Position numbers and translations under genes: made by a program
Notes under the pieces: model-generated
Seen by the model: only the letters and a program-made list of their open reading frames with translations
What the model was told of the DNA's origin: nothing
Databases searched by the model: none
Assembly: GCA_937991645.1 (NCBI GenBank)
Contig: CALKPL010000019.1
Span: forward strand, 1-64,000
Direction of reading: 5' to 3'
From: UMGS1783 sp900555065
Lineage (GTDB): Bacteria > Bacillota > Clostridia > Oscillospirales > UMGS1783
DNA: 64,000 bases
Part shown: positions 33,037-42,088 of the stretch, one piece after another
How the letters are laid out: the number at the start of each line of letters is the position of its first letter
Position numbering within the stretch: the stretch's first letter is position 1

Positions 33037-33242
33037 GCGAAATTCTGCTGTGCGCTTTGGCGCTCGCTCTGCCCATTGCGGCGATATGGGCCTACCGGCG
33101 CGGACTTCGCGCCGCGAAAAAGCCTGCGCGGGGCTGGCGGAGCCTGCCGGCGTCGCCGGATGGGGAACGCCGCAGGCTTTTGCGGGAGCAGCAGGCGCTG
33201 CTGAAAAAAATTGACGAATATGACGGCGGGGTGAGACGATGA
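33033..33242 (+). CDS. small membrane-anchored phage protein
   Basis: A 69-residue protein that overlaps both neighbours by four bases (ATGA junctions), so it is embedded between terL and portal. It has one N-terminal membrane helix (about residues 4-21), then a basic helical tail with GERRRLLREQQALLKKIDEY. I do not recognise it. Its conserved-looking coupling suggests a genuine gene. It could be an accessory of packaging or a leftover of a holin-like anchor; nothing in sequence decides. Confidence 0.7.
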   Translation: MSEILLCALALALPIAAIWAYRRGLRAAKKPARGWRSLPASPDGERRRLLREQQALLKKIDEYDGGVRR

Positions 33243-34942
33243 AAAAATACAAAACGCCCGATGTGACGCGGGTATGGAGCCTGTATGAAAAGGGCGTGGA
33301 CCACCACAACCGGATCAACCTGTACAGCCGGACCGAACAGGCGCACCGGTTTTTCCTGGGCGAACAGTGGTACGGTCTGGACGGGGACGCGCAGAGCCTG
33401 CCTGTGCTGAATATAATTCAGCCGACAGTCGAGTACAAAGTGGCGACTGTTTCGCAAAACAACGTGTCTATCCATTTTTCGCCCCTGAACACCGACGAGA
33501 ACCGGCCGTTTTATCAGCGCGTCTGCCAGACGCTTAACCGCTACGCGGCGCAGCGCTGGGAACAGCTCAAGATGGACGATCTATGCTGGCGCGTCGTCAA
33601 GGACAGCTGTATCGCGGGCGAAGGGTACATATATTTTTACAACGGCGACGCCGAGGCGCAGGTGGTGGACAACACCAGCGTATACCTCGGCGACGAACAG
33701 CAGCCCGACCTGCAGAAACAGCCGTATATTATCCTGTTCGAGCGCTGCGGCGTGGACAGGGTGCGCGCTCTGGCGCGGGAAAACGGCGTGCCGGAAAATA
33801 AGGTGGCCGAAATCCTTCCGGATGAGGATACGGAGCACGTGCTGGGCGACGACGGCAAAAAAGAGGTGGGCGGCACGGGCAAATGCACCTGCCTTTTGAT
33901 GATGGAAAAGGACGAGCAGGGGTATGTGCACATTACGCGCGCGACAAAACACGTCGTGTACCAGCCGGACACGGCCCTGCGCGCCTATGACGCGGAGGGA
34001 AACCCTGTCGGCGGGCTGAAGAAGTATCCCATTGTGAACTACTTATGGATGCGCAAAAAGGGCTCGGCCCGGGGCGCGGGCGAAGTGGAACAGCTGGTTG
34101 CGAACCAGATCGAGATCAATAAGACCGTGGCGCGCCGCGCCCTGTCTGTAAAGAGCTTTGCCTTTCCCAAGCTCGTCTACGACAGAGGCCGCGTCGAGAA
34201 CCCCGAAGCGCTGGCCGAGGTGGGCGCGTCCATTGCGGTGGACAACCTCTCCGCAAACGGCGTGGAAGGACTGGTCAGCTACCTCAATCCCGCGCCTATC
34301 TCCGCCGCCGCGGAGAACCTGACGGCGGAGCTGATCAGCATGACGCGCGACCTGGCGGGCGCAGGCGATGCGGCGACCGGCGCGATCAATCCTGAAAACG
34401 CGAGCGGCGTCGCAATCATCGCCGTGCGCGACCAGGCGCAGCTGCCCCTCAACGAACAGCTCGCGGCCTTTCGCCAGTTTGTAGAGGATATCGCGTCCGT
34501 GTGGTATGAAATCTGGACCGCCTACCATCCGCAGGGGCTGGAAATTTCCATTCCCGCCGCCGGCGGCCTGACCAGCCTTACCATTCCGGCTTCCGTGCTG
34601 TCCGCCATTCGGGTGGGCATCCGTATCGACATATCGAGCGCGACCCCGTTCAGCAAGTATGCGCAGCAACAGGCGCTCGACGGACTGTTCGACCGCGGCG
34701 CGATCACCTTTGAGGAATACGTCGGCGCAATGGAGGACGACAGCGGCCTGCCAAAGGGTAAACTGCTGGATATCCTGCGCGCCCGCGCCGCCGCGGCGAC
34801 GGCGGGTATGCCGGCGGCGCCCGGCCCTGCGGGAACCGCCGCGACCACAGCAACGGCCGCGCCGGGTTTGTCCGCAGCCGCGCCCGTACCTGCGCCGGCG
34901 GAAGCTGCGCCGGTTTCGGCGAATTTCGCAGCCAACGCGTAA
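33239..34942 (+). CDS. phage portal protein
   Basis: The portal dodecamer is the channel for DNA packaging and exit. The 567-residue product lies directly after terL, begins with VTRVWSLYEKGVDHHNRINL and contains FFLGEQWYGLDGD and VLNIIQPTVEYKVATVSQN, typical of portals of the P22-like and related podoviral groups. A central region has the long helices expected of a portal wing and stem (ISMTRDLAGAGDAATG). The C-terminal 40 residues are Ala/Pro-rich low-complexity. The start overlaps the preceding gene by four bases. Confidence 0.9.
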   Translation: MKKYKTPDVTRVWSLYEKGVDHHNRINLYSRTEQAHRFFLGEQWYGLDGDAQSLPVLNIIQPTVEYKVATVSQNNVSIHFSPLNTDENRPFYQRVCQTLNRYAAQRWEQLKMDDLCWRVVKDSCIAGEGYIYFYNGDAEAQVVDNTSVYLGDEQQPDLQKQPYIILFERCGVDRVRALARENGVPENKVAEILPDEDTEHVLGDDGKKEVGGTGKCTCLLMMEKDEQGYVHITRATKHVVYQPDTALRAYDAEGNPVGGLKKYPIVNYLWMRKKGSARGAGEVEQLVANQIEINKTVARRALSVKSFAFPKLVYDRGRVENPEALAEVGASIAVDNLSANGVEGLVSYLNPAPISAAAENLTAELISMTRDLAGAGDAATGAINPENASGVAIIAVRDQAQLPLNEQLAAFRQFVEDIASVWYEIWTAYHPQGLEISIPAAGGLTSLTIPASVLSAIRVGIRIDISSATPFSKYAQQQALDGLFDRGAITFEEYVGAMEDDSGLPKGKLLDILRARAAAATAGMPAAPGPAGTAATTATAAPGLSAAAPVPAPAEAAPVSANFAANA

Positions 34943-34958
34943 AAATGGAGATGAAAAA

Positions 34959-35597
34959 ATGGAAAATGCAAATGTGGTAAACGACACACAGGGGCCGAAC
35001 GTTGAGGCCCGGGCTACAGCGGCCGTGCCGGTAGAAACCGACGCGCCGTCCGGCGCGCAGGGCGCAGGCGCGCCCGCGCGGCAGACGCCGGAGGAAAACG
35101 CGGCCTTTGCGGCGCTGCGCCGCCGCAGCGAGGCTGCGGAAAAAGAGGCGCAGCGGCTCAAGAGCGAAAACGACGCGCTGCTGCAAAAACACGCCGCGCC
35201 GGACGAAGCGCGGCGTATGCGGGAAACCGCGGCGCTTCGGGAGCTCGACAGCCTGCGCCGGTGGCGGGACGAGAAAATCATTGAAGAGGACATTGCGATG
35301 ATCCGGGAGGCATATCCCGATTTCCAGGCCAAAAGCGCAGCGGACCTGCCTGAACAGTTCCTGCGTATTATGGCGACGGGACATGTCGACCCGCTGACCG
35401 CATACGACATCTGCACCATGCAGAAAAACCGGGTGCGGAAGGATCCGCCGCCCGACCCCGGCGCGATTGAAAACGCTTCGGCGCGCGAGAAGGACTACTA
35501 TACGCCCGAAGAGGTGGACAGGCTTACGGACCGCGATTTTCAAAGCAATCCCCGGCTGCTGGACATCGTTCAGCGGTCCATGACAAAATGGAGGTAA
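34959..35597 (+). CDS. phage scaffolding protein
   Basis: A 212-residue acidic/basic helical protein between portal and coat, the standard place for the scaffold that guides capsid assembly. Residues 1-45 are disordered (Ala, Pro, Thr-rich), residues 45-90 form a coiled coil (NAAFAALRRRSEAAEKEAQR onwards), and the C-terminal part is helical and charged. The ATG at 34959 is 9 bases after GGAG. Scaffolds share little sequence, so the call is mainly from context and composition. Confidence 0.8.
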   Translation: MENANVVNDTQGPNVEARATAAVPVETDAPSGAQGAGAPARQTPEENAAFAALRRRSEAAEKEAQRLKSENDALLQKHAAPDEARRMRETAALRELDSLRRWRDEKIIEEDIAMIREAYPDFQAKSAADLPEQFLRIMATGHVDPLTAYDICTMQKNRVRKDPPPDPGAIENASAREKDYYTPEEVDRLTDRDFQSNPRLLDIVQRSMTKWR

Positions 35598-35603
35598 GAA
35601 AAC

Positions 35604-36416
35604 ATGGCTTACAGCAATTTCAAGCCGCTTGTTTGGAGCAAGCATATCCAGCGCGAGCTGGAAAAGGCCACCGTACTGCAGGAGGACTGCAACACCGAGT
35701 TTGAGGGAGAGGCCAGGCAGGGCAGCCGCGTCAAGATTCTGGGCGTGGCCCGTCCCACCATCGGCGACTACACCGGCCAGAACATCGGCGCGCCGGAAGA
35801 CGTGCCCGACACGGCGGTATATCTTGACATCGACCGCGCCAAGTTCTTCAACTTCGGCGTGGACGACGTGGACAAGGCGCAGAGCGTCGAAGGGCTGATG
35901 CAGGCGCTGATGGCCGAGAGCGCCGCCGGGCTCGCACAGGAGCGCGACCGGTATATCGCGTCGCTGGCCAAAGACGCGGGCGGGTTCTCGCAGTCTTTGC
36001 AGATCGGGACGGCCGCCGCGGCGAAAGAAGCGCTCGACGACGCCTTCGTCTGGCTTTGGAACAACGATGTGAAAATCAACGACGAGGTCGTCATCACGCT
36101 TACGCCCTGGTACTATAACCTGTTCAAGGACAGCCTGACCGCGCTCTACACCGACAATGTGGAGCTGATCCGCAAAGGGGTCGTCGGCATGTACAACGCG
36201 GCCATGGTGAAAATTTCCACCAACCTGTACAACGACGGGACCGACGACTATATGATGATCCGCACCAAAAAGGCCATCGCCTTCGCGGGCCAGATTAACG
36301 AGACCGAGGCGTATCGGCCCGAACAGCTGTTCAAGGATGCGGTCAAGGGCTTGGACACCTACGGCGCAAAAGTTGTGCGGCCCAAAGAACTGTACGTAAT
36401 CAAGGCCCACGAATAG
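35604..36416 (+). CDS. major capsid (coat) protein
   Basis: A 270-residue protein starting six bases after the scaffold stop, in the coat position. It has features of P22-like HK97-fold coats: an N-terminal helix with LVWSKHIQRELEKATVLQED, then EGEARQGSRVKILGVARPT and a domain with VVITLTPWYYNLFKDSL, ending in GAKVVRPKELYVIKAHE. It is shorter than the P22 coat (about 430) because no telokin-like insertion is apparent. AGGTAAGAAA precedes the ATG. Confidence 0.88.
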   Translation: MAYSNFKPLVWSKHIQRELEKATVLQEDCNTEFEGEARQGSRVKILGVARPTIGDYTGQNIGAPEDVPDTAVYLDIDRAKFFNFGVDDVDKAQSVEGLMQALMAESAAGLAQERDRYIASLAKDAGGFSQSLQIGTAAAAKEALDDAFVWLWNNDVKINDEVVITLTPWYYNLFKDSLTALYTDNVELIRKGVVGMYNAAMVKISTNLYNDGTDDYMMIRTKKAIAFAGQINETEAYRPEQLFKDAVKGLDTYGAKVVRPKELYVIKAHE

Positions 36417-36464
36417 CGCGCCTGTTCTATACGCGGCTAAAACCAAGAAAGGATGAAATACGCA

Positions 36465-36797
36465 ATGGCTGATATTTTGAAAACGAATATGACCCGCAAC
36501 GCATTGAGCGCGGTGTCGTTTACAGCGGCGAACCCTTCCTCGACCGTCGAGACCGGCGCGGACGACAGGATGGTGCTGTCGGTGCGCAACACCCAAACCG
36601 AGGTTAAGACGCTCACCATAAAGGCCGGAAACGCTCTGCAGGGCGTTTCGGATCTCGTCGTCAGCGTACCGGCCTCCACAGCAGGGCTTATACAGGTGGA
36701 GAGCGGAAAATATGTGCAGGTGTCGGGTGCAAATACGGGCCGGATCCTCGTAGAGGCCGAAGCCGGCATCGAACTGGCCTGCTCCGTTCTGCCCTGA
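36465..36797 (+). CDS. putative phage head decoration or fibre protein
   Basis: A 110-residue beta-rich protein directly after the coat gene, where decoration proteins are often encoded. It has a short N-terminal arm (MADILKTNMTRNALS) followed by alternating strands with VLSVRNTQTEVKTLTIKAGN, an Ig-like or jelly-roll look. AAAGGATG lies 11 bases before the ATG at 36465; a start 12 bases upstream is possible. The decoration role is inferred from place and predicted fold. Confidence 0.65.
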   Translation: MADILKTNMTRNALSAVSFTAANPSSTVETGADDRMVLSVRNTQTEVKTLTIKAGNALQGVSDLVVSVPASTAGLIQVESGKYVQVSGANTGRILVEAEAGIELACSVLP

Positions 36798-36857
36798 CGG
36801 AACGCACGCGTGCGGGCGGGAAACCGCCCGCGCGCATTCCCGGAAAGGAGGAGCGTA

Positions 36858-37457
36858 ATGTATAAGACCTGGGGCGAGATCAAATCGGAGATTATCAATT
36901 TGGGGTTTGAGCAGTCGAACGCATACGCGGAAAATCCAAAGTCGTGCATCGAGGCCGTCAACCGGGCCATGACGATTGTCGCCGCGTTTGTCCGGCCGCT
37001 TATCGGCCACTACGTCATAGAGCTGGAGGACACCGGAGCGGAACAGCGGTTTGACATACGCGCCCTGACCGCGGAGGGCGGCGAGCCCGTATTCCTCGGT
37101 TATGTGGACCGTTACCCGGTCGCGCTCAGAAACCCGCGCCGCGCCGCGGACTACCTGCTGGACAACGACGACGCGATCCTGCTGCAGCCGGGCCAGTCTG
37201 GGCCGGTGGACGTGTGGTTCAAGCGCGTGCCGCGCAGGGTGACGGAACAGACGCCGGACGATTACGAGCTGGAGTTTGAAGCGGATGCGGCGGAGCTGCT
37301 TCCATTGCTTGCGAGCTTTTACCTGTGGCAGGACGAGGATGAGCGTAAGGCGGTGCGCTACCGAAACGACTATGAGGACCTGAAAGCCCAGCTGCTCACC
37401 AGCCGCGCGGGCGCGGCGGCGGCGCGCGTAGTGGATGCGGGGTGGGAATATGTCTAA
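36858..37457 (+). CDS. head-tail connector, P22 gp4-like head completion protein
   Basis: A 199-residue helical protein beginning YKTWGEIKSEIINLGFEQSN and containing CIEAVNRAMTIVAAFVRPL, the pattern of podoviral tail accessory factors that extend the portal. A beta section (IRALTAEGGEPVFLGYVDRY) is followed by a long C-terminal helix. AAAGGAGGAG five bases before the ATG at 36858 is one of the best ribosome binding sites of the cassette. It overlaps the next gene by eight bases. A siphovirus-type adaptor is less likely, since no tail genes follow. Confidence 0.75.
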   Translation: MYKTWGEIKSEIINLGFEQSNAYAENPKSCIEAVNRAMTIVAAFVRPLIGHYVIELEDTGAEQRFDIRALTAEGGEPVFLGYVDRYPVALRNPRRAADYLLDNDDAILLQPGQSGPVDVWFKRVPRRVTEQTPDDYELEFEADAAELLPLLASFYLWQDEDERKAVRYRNDYEDLKAQLLTSRAGAAAARVVDAGWEYV

Positions 37458-39279
37458 ATTCTCACTGCCCGATCCGCCGGCGCAGGTAACGGTCCGCTAC
37501 GCCGACCTGTGCGGCGTGGACCTTTCAAGCGAACAGCGCAGCGTCGCGCCGCAGCGCGCCTCGTACGCGCAGAACATGTACAAGAAGTATGTGGACGGTT
37601 ATTCGAACTTTGTGGAGACGCGACCGGGCCTGCAGACGCTGGGACAGTTTGGCGGCCGGATCCACGGCATGTATTTCTGGGGCAAGGGCCTTGCGAGCAA
37701 GGTGCTCGTGCATGCGGGAACGGGCCTGTACCTGTGGGATAACTTTCCGTCCGCACCGGGCGCGCTCAGCGCCCTTTGCGAGATGGCAAACCGGCGTTCG
37801 ACGGGCTTTCTGCACGGCGACAGGCTGTATATCCTCGACGGTCTGCGCTATCTCTGCTTTGACGGCAGCACCTGCGCGCAGGTGGAGGGATACGTTCCCA
37901 CCACCTCCATTGCGCGCACGCCGGCGGGCGGCGGCACGACTTACCAGAGCGTCAACCTGCTCACGGGCCGGCGGAAAAACAGCTTCCGGGGCGACGGGAC
38001 GAGCCGGGTATATGCCCTGGACGCGACCGGGCTCGACGACAGCACGGTCACGGCGACGGTGAACGGCGCGCCCGCATCCGATTTTACGGTGGACGGCGCG
38101 GCTGGAACCGTGACTTTTGCAACGGCGCCGCCCACGCCGGGCGGCGGCGACGACAATGTGGTCGTCGCCTTCAGTAAAACCGCGGCGGGAAACCGGAGCA
38201 GAATTGAGGGCTGTACCCAGACCTGCGCGTTTGACGGGCGCGTGTTTTTCACGGGCAATACGGATTATGCGAACGTGCTCTGGCACAGCGAGCTTGACAA
38301 CCCCGCGTATATCCCGGATGTGAACTACTACCAGGACGGCGACGAAACCGCGCCGATCGCAAGCATCGTCGTGCAGGATGGAAGCCTGATCGTGCTGAAA
38401 AACACATCCCAGCACGGGGCGGCGCTGTACAGCCATGCGCCGGCGCTGGACTATGAACTGGGCCGGGTGTACCCTGTGTCGGAGAGCGTAATCAGCGTCG
38501 GCAACGTATCCCCCGGCGCGGCGATCTCCTTTCGCGACGACCTGGTCTACCTTTCAGCGTTCGGCCTCGAGGGGATATCCTACCCGAACGTGACGGCCGG
38601 ACAGCGGATTCTGTGCCACCGCAGCACCGTGGTGGACAGCGCGCTGCGCGGGGAGGACCTGGCCTCCGTCATGCTTGAGGAGTGGGACGGGTATCTGTGT
38701 CTGCTGTGCGGCGAGCGCCTGTTCCTGGCCGACAGCCGGGGCCGGTACGGTTCGGGCAGCGAGTATGAATACGAGTGGTTTTTATGGACCGGTATCGGCG
38801 CGTATCAAAACGACGTTTTCAGGCCTGCCTGCTATGTCAAGGAATACGAGGGCGTACTGTATATCGGGACGACGCAGGGAACAATCTGCCGGTTTTCCGG
38901 TACGGCCGACGACGGGCGCGTGATTGAAAGCGTCTGGGAGACGCGGATGGAGACGGCGGGGGACACTGCGACGAGAAAAACGGCGCATCGGCGTGGCGCC
39001 GCCGTATTGCTCAAGACCATTCCCAACTCGCGCGTGGACATCTCGGTCAGCACCGACCGGACCGGCAACAGACCGCTTGTGTCTGTGAATATGGGCGGCC
39101 TGGACTTCTCGGACCTGGATTTTGGCGCCCTGAGCTTCTCAACGGACAGCGACAACGTCGTCTCCATACCGCTCAAAGAAAAAAACTGGAAGACGCTCAA
39201 GCTGCGCCTGTCCTCCACGCGTGGGTTTGGGCTGGGAAGCATTTGTTACCGGGCAAGTATCATCAACTATGTGAAATGA
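37450..39279 (+). CDS. P22 gp10-like packaged-DNA stabilisation / tail hub protein
   Basis: At 609 residues this is the largest protein of the cassette after its start at 37450, which overlaps the connector gene by eight bases. The region to about 200 and 250-520 has a repeated strand pattern (FHGDRLYILDGLRYLCF-like, DGRVFFTGNTDYANVLWHSE, DGSLIVLKNTSQHGAALYSH) consistent with a beta-propeller, as in the stabilisation protein of P22-like phages. Its place after the connector fits a plug that seals the portal. The homology is suggested by pattern, not proven. Confidence 0.75.
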   Translation: MSKFSLPDPPAQVTVRYADLCGVDLSSEQRSVAPQRASYAQNMYKKYVDGYSNFVETRPGLQTLGQFGGRIHGMYFWGKGLASKVLVHAGTGLYLWDNFPSAPGALSALCEMANRRSTGFLHGDRLYILDGLRYLCFDGSTCAQVEGYVPTTSIARTPAGGGTTYQSVNLLTGRRKNSFRGDGTSRVYALDATGLDDSTVTATVNGAPASDFTVDGAAGTVTFATAPPTPGGGDDNVVVAFSKTAAGNRSRIEGCTQTCAFDGRVFFTGNTDYANVLWHSELDNPAYIPDVNYYQDGDETAPIASIVVQDGSLIVLKNTSQHGAALYSHAPALDYELGRVYPVSESVISVGNVSPGAAISFRDDLVYLSAFGLEGISYPNVTAGQRILCHRSTVVDSALRGEDLASVMLEEWDGYLCLLCGERLFLADSRGRYGSGSEYEYEWFLWTGIGAYQNDVFRPACYVKEYEGVLYIGTTQGTICRFSGTADDGRVIESVWETRMETAGDTATRKTAHRRGAAVLLKTIPNSRVDISVSTDRTGNRPLVSVNMGGLDFSDLDFGALSFSTDSDNVVSIPLKEKNWKTLKLRLSSTRGFGLGSICYRASIINYVK

Positions 39280-39289
39280 GGGCTGACAT

Positions 39290-39670
39290 ATGACGTTTAC
39301 CATGCTGAACGCGGACATGAGCATCATCCAGAAGCTGGCGGACAATCCGACGGAGACGGCGTCGGAGCTGAAAGCGAAGTTTGACGAAGGCGGCGAGGCG
39401 GTGAAGGACTACCTCAACAGCGTGCATCTGCCGGAGCTGGAAGGCGCGATAGAAGGGCTGGAAAGCGATATAGCGGGGCTGGAAACGGCGGTGGGAGACA
39501 TCCCGGCGGTAGTGGACAACCTGACAAGCACATCGGCGGCGGACGCGCTGTCCGCCAATCAGGGCAGGGCGCTGAATACGGCGCTGTCGGGCAAGCAGAA
39601 GACGATCACAGCGGGGACGGGAACGCCCAGCGGCGGTTCAAATGGAGACATCTATATCAAATATATATAA
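39290..39670 (+). CDS. small phage structural protein, fibre-associated
   Basis: A 126-residue protein with a helical, acidic N-terminal half containing two short heptad-like stretches (HLPELEGAIEGLESDIAGLE) and a C-terminal segment with STSAADALSANQGRALN, a short motif often found in trimeric tail fibres. It may form a trimeric stalk. GAGGGCTGAC precedes the ATG. It opens a three-gene group of fibre-type proteins that lies after the stabilisation gene. Confidence 0.65.
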   Translation: MTFTMLNADMSIIQKLADNPTETASELKAKFDEGGEAVKDYLNSVHLPELEGAIEGLESDIAGLETAVGDIPAVVDNLTSTSAADALSANQGRALNTALSGKQKTITAGTGTPSGGSNGDIYIKYI

Positions 39671-39682
39671 CGGGGTGAGGAC

Positions 39683-40516
39683 ATGGCCCTACTGAAAGAA
39701 ACGACGGTCACAACGAGCCAGAACGGATACAGCCTGATCCTGCGCACGTATGAGGACGCTGTGAACACGTCGGCAAACACGTCCACAGTTCGGATAGAAC
39801 TGCTGCTGAAATCGAACAGCGTCCGCTTTGTGGACTACAGCTGTTTGGGAGAGCTGTGGCTGGACGGGAAGCTGGCGTACTCGAATGAAGCGCAGTACGC
39901 ATTCCCGTCGCTTGGCTCGACGATCACAATCACGAGCTGGACGAAAACGGTGGAGCACAACAGCGACGGGACGCGGAGCATAACGGTCAGCGCGTGGTTT
40001 AAATGCGCGAGCGGCACATACTCGGCGGGCAGCGCGGAAGTGACAAACGGCTCGATGGCGCTGACGCCGATAGCGCGGACGCCGTCCGCGCCCACGTCGC
40101 TGACGGCAAAGGCGGGAAGCGATAGTACGTACTATGGGGGCGGAACGATCACAATAAACTGGAGCGGGGCGACAGGCACGGTAACGGGGTACGAGTTGCA
40201 GTACGCGCTGCGGCCGCAGGACGGCGGCGCATGGGGGTCGTGGACGGCGCTGAAAACGGCGACGGGAACGTCGACAACGGACACGAAAAGCATGATGTTC
40301 GGGCAGGCGGTAAAATATCGAGCGCGCGCAAAGAACGGGAGCCTGGCTTCGGGGTGGAAAGAAAGCAATACCCTGACGCGGACAGGCGGGGTGTATCTGC
40401 GCGTGGGCGGCGAATGGAAACAGGGGACGGTATACCGGAAGGTAAGCGGGAGCTGGAAGCAGGCGGCGGAGGTGTACCGGCAGGTAAACGGCACATGGCG
40501 GCGCAGCGTGCCGTAA
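39683..40516 (+). CDS. phage structural protein with fibronectin-like domain and C-terminal triple repeat
   Basis: A 277-residue beta-rich protein. Residues about 1-130 resemble the N-terminal domain of DUF859-type phage structural proteins (SQNGYSLILRTYEDAVNTSA, then IELLLKSNSVRFVDYSCLGE). Residues about 135-235 form a fibronectin type III-like domain with TAKAGSDSTYYGGGTITINW. The C-terminus has three short repeats of the form VY-x3-G-x-WK (YLRVGGEWKQG, YRKVSGSWKQA, YRQVNGTWRRS), a wall- or glycan-binding type pattern. GGGGTGAGGAC precedes the start. Confidence 0.72.
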   Translation: MALLKETTVTTSQNGYSLILRTYEDAVNTSANTSTVRIELLLKSNSVRFVDYSCLGELWLDGKLAYSNEAQYAFPSLGSTITITSWTKTVEHNSDGTRSITVSAWFKCASGTYSAGSAEVTNGSMALTPIARTPSAPTSLTAKAGSDSTYYGGGTITINWSGATGTVTGYELQYALRPQDGGAWGSWTALKTATGTSTTDTKSMMFGQAVKYRARAKNGSLASGWKESNTLTRTGGVYLRVGGEWKQGTVYRKVSGSWKQAAEVYRQVNGTWRRSVP

Positions 40517-40530
40517 AGGGGTGAATGGGA

Positions 40531-41130
40531 ATGGACGTAGTCAAACAGGCAGTGGAGACGATCAAACGGATGTACAACCTGTCGCTGCTGAAGCTATTGG
40601 AACGGCTGCCGGTGGAAAACGGGGGCACGGGCGGTGCAACGGCGGAGCAGGCGCGGGAGAATCTCGGTATACAATTCCCGTTGCCCATAGCAAATGGGGG
40701 CACGGGCGGCACAACGGCTTCGGCGGCTCTGACAAACCTGGGACTGCCCGTGACGTACGGCACGTGGACGCCGGTGCTGTTCGCGTCGGACGGCGGTATG
40801 ACGTATACGACAAGCTATAACTATGCGTATTACTGCAGCATAGGCAGGCTTGTGTACATCACCTTTTATATGAAGGTGAATGTAACGGCCGCAGGGTCGG
40901 GGTACGCGCGGGTAAAGGGTTTGCCTGCCATGCCCGTGTCGGGCCAGTATTTTGCCATGGCCCGGTCTCTGTTTGCGACGGGCAGCTACTCGAACAACAC
41001 GGAGGGCGAGGTCGGTTGTTTGCGGGATGACGGAACGATACGCATTCAGTCGGCAAACGGCACGGCCGCGCTGAAATGGAATACGGGCGATACGTGGGTC
41101 GGATATTCCGGCTGTTATATTAAGGCGTAG
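40531..41130 (+). CDS. phage tail fibre-type protein
   Basis: A 199-residue protein whose N-terminal third carries two copies of the tail-fibre motif NGGTGG(A/T)TA (VENGGTGGATAEQARENLGI and ANGGTGGTTASAALTNLGLP). The remaining 120 residues form a beta-rich tip domain ending in DTWVGYSGCYIKA. The ATG at 40531 is six bases after AAAGGGGTGA; a second ATG six bases earlier abuts that site. It is probably the receptor-binding tip of the particle. It ends the fibre group. Confidence 0.75.
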   Translation: MDVVKQAVETIKRMYNLSLLKLLERLPVENGGTGGATAEQARENLGIQFPLPIANGGTGGTTASAALTNLGLPVTYGTWTPVLFASDGGMTYTTSYNYAYYCSIGRLVYITFYMKVNVTAAGSGYARVKGLPAMPVSGQYFAMARSLFATGSYSNNTEGEVGCLRDDGTIRIQSANGTAALKWNTGDTWVGYSGCYIKA

Positions 41131-41240
41131 GCCGCTGCTGCGGCATGCGTTTTTCGCGCGCGGGCCGTTCAAAAACCCCGTGCGCAGCGTAGACAGACGG
41201 GCCAGGCGGCGCGTAAGCGGCCCGCAGAAAAGGAGAGGGG

Positions 41241-42068
41241 ATGGACGCGGTGGCAGCCAAAAGTTACAGCGAACAGTACGAGCAAATGCTGCGCGAGCAG
41301 CTGGAACAGGCGCTCGACAGCATAGACAGGCAGGAACAGGCGCAGATCAACCGGTACGACACTGAACTTGCGCGTGTCGAAGCGGCGCGGCAGAACGCGC
41401 TGCGGGGCGCATATGCGGACTATGCCAACAATATCAATCCGTACGGCATACAGGCGGAGGCCGCCTATGCAAACGGATTGCGCGGCGCAGGCAAGAGCGA
41501 AACTGCGCTTGCAAACTATTACAACACATACCAGAACATGCTGGCTCAGATACACAGCCTCAAGGACGGGCAGGCAAGCGACCTGCGCCTGGATCTTGAC
41601 GACGCGCTCGCACAAAATGAAGCCAGCCGAACAGCCGCGCGCGGCGACGCATATAATAGTATACTGAACGAGAGAATCCGGCGGGAAGAGAGCGAATACA
41701 ACAGGGCGCAGGACGAGCGTGAATACGCCTTCCGGCTCGCGCAGGCGCAGCAGGAGCAGGAGAACTGGCAAAAGGAGTTCGAGCTGAAGCTCGCGGCGGC
41801 CCAGAAATCGTCTGCGAAAAGCGGCGGTTCCGGCTCCGGCCGCAGTGCATCCGCGGCGCAGAGCAGCGTAACGGACGGCGCGGGGGGCATGGACGAACAA
41901 CAGTTCGAAGAGCTCTACAATACGATGAACAGCCTGCGCTGGTCTGTCCTGCCGGGCGAGTCGAACCCGACGCCCCGCATCCGCGAATGGCAGAGTTCGT
42001 ATCTCCAGTCGTTCAGTAAGTACCTGTCCCCCGCGCAGTACCAGCAGCTGGTTGCGCTGTGTCTGTAA
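41241..42068 (+). CDS. coiled-coil phage structural or ejection protein, unrecognised
   Basis: A 275-residue protein, mostly helical and rich in Gln, Glu, Ala and Tyr: long amphipathic stretches such as YEQMLREQLEQALDSIDRQE, INRYDTELARVEAARQNAL and NERIRREESEYNRAQDEREY. A Ser/Gly-rich linker (about 190-215) leads to a C-terminal compact domain with SLRWSVLPGESNPTPRIREW. AAAAGGAGAGGGG precedes the ATG. Position between fibres and lysis genes, and composition, suggest an internal ejection protein or a tail needle, but no family was recognised. Confidence 0.6.
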   Translation: MDAVAAKSYSEQYEQMLREQLEQALDSIDRQEQAQINRYDTELARVEAARQNALRGAYADYANNINPYGIQAEAAYANGLRGAGKSETALANYYNTYQNMLAQIHSLKDGQASDLRLDLDDALAQNEASRTAARGDAYNSILNERIRREESEYNRAQDEREYAFRLAQAQQEQENWQKEFELKLAAAQKSSAKSGGSGSGRSASAAQSSVTDGAGGMDEQQFEELYNTMNSLRWSVLPGESNPTPRIREWQSSYLQSFSKYLSPAQYQQLVALCL

Positions 42069-42088
42069 CGGATATGGGGGACGCGAAT

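Noticed and set aside
34704..37010. 768-codon minus-strand frame opposite the phage head genes
   Set aside because: It crosses scaffold, coat, decoration and connector genes, which have good start signals on the plus strand; its protein resembles nothing.
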